Assembly (NCBI GenBank): GCA_000434435.1
Contig: FR895565.1
Span: forward strand, 1-6,120
Source: Firmicutes bacterium CAG:475
Lineage (GTDB): Bacteria > Bacillota > Clostridia > Christensenellales > CAG-917
Direction of reading: 5' to 3'
DNA: 6,120 bases
In this document: piece by piece, positions 6,116-6,120 of the stretch
Numbering within the stretch: position 1 is the stretch's first letter
How the letters are laid out: the number at the start of each line of letters is the position of its first letter
Notes under the pieces: model-generated
What the model saw: only the letters and a program-made list of their open reading frames with translations
Told to the model about the DNA's origin: nothing
Databases searched by the model: none
Translations under genes and position numbers: made by a program

Positions 6116-6120
6116 ATAAT

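Noticed and set aside
6001..6120. Stop-free + strand frame reaching the window edge
   Set aside because: 40 codons over palindromic DNA, no ribosome binding site before GTG, and low-complexity Ala/Arg/Lys-rich translation. A gene fragment cannot be excluded but is not supported.

Overview
The window holds three complete genes, all on the minus strand. In transcription order they are a stand-alone PHP-domain metal-dependent phosphoesterase (5095-5874), the conserved Gram-positive DNA-binding protein WhiA (4104-5117), and the DNA polymerase III alpha subunit DnaE (97-3672). WhiA, the DnaE type (PHP domain, no embedded 3'-5' exonuclease, QLSLF clamp motif), moderate GC and AAGGA-type ribosome binding sites point to a Bacillota/Clostridia-like genome, probably an uncultured lineage. 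High-GC Actinobacteria, the other main WhiA group, fit poorly. This placement is inference.

Layout from right to left, which is the direction of transcription. Positions 5999-6120 are gene-free and rich in short palindromes. An AT-rich stretch follows with a near-consensus sigma-A promoter (TTGATA-17-TATAAT, 5937-5965). It would start an RNA near 5930, whose leader of about 56 nt is almost filled by a strong hairpin (5887-5925). The PHP gene comes next and overlaps the start of whiA, so these two form an operon, probably translationally coupled. A 431-nt gene-free gap (3673-4103) between whiA and dnaE is packed with palindromic repeats. dnaE then runs almost to the left edge, where another pair of the same repeats covers its stop codon.

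The coding content is ordinary housekeeping: replication and the conserved whiA neighbourhood. The unusual part is the non-coding DNA. A family of small perfect hairpins (5-8 bp arms, mostly 3-nt loops), joined by the heptamer ATATCAC or close variants, occurs on both sides of dnaE. One 22-nt unit left of dnaE matches one right of it at 20 of 22 positions. A second repeat type, ending in TGTCATTCCGAGGAG, supplies the last five codons and the stop of whiA. Two of the three genes therefore end inside repeat DNA, and the PHP leader hairpin stops 3 nt from its ribosome binding site. I see no RNA gene, CRISPR array, transposase, classical U-tailed terminator or new defence or metabolic system.
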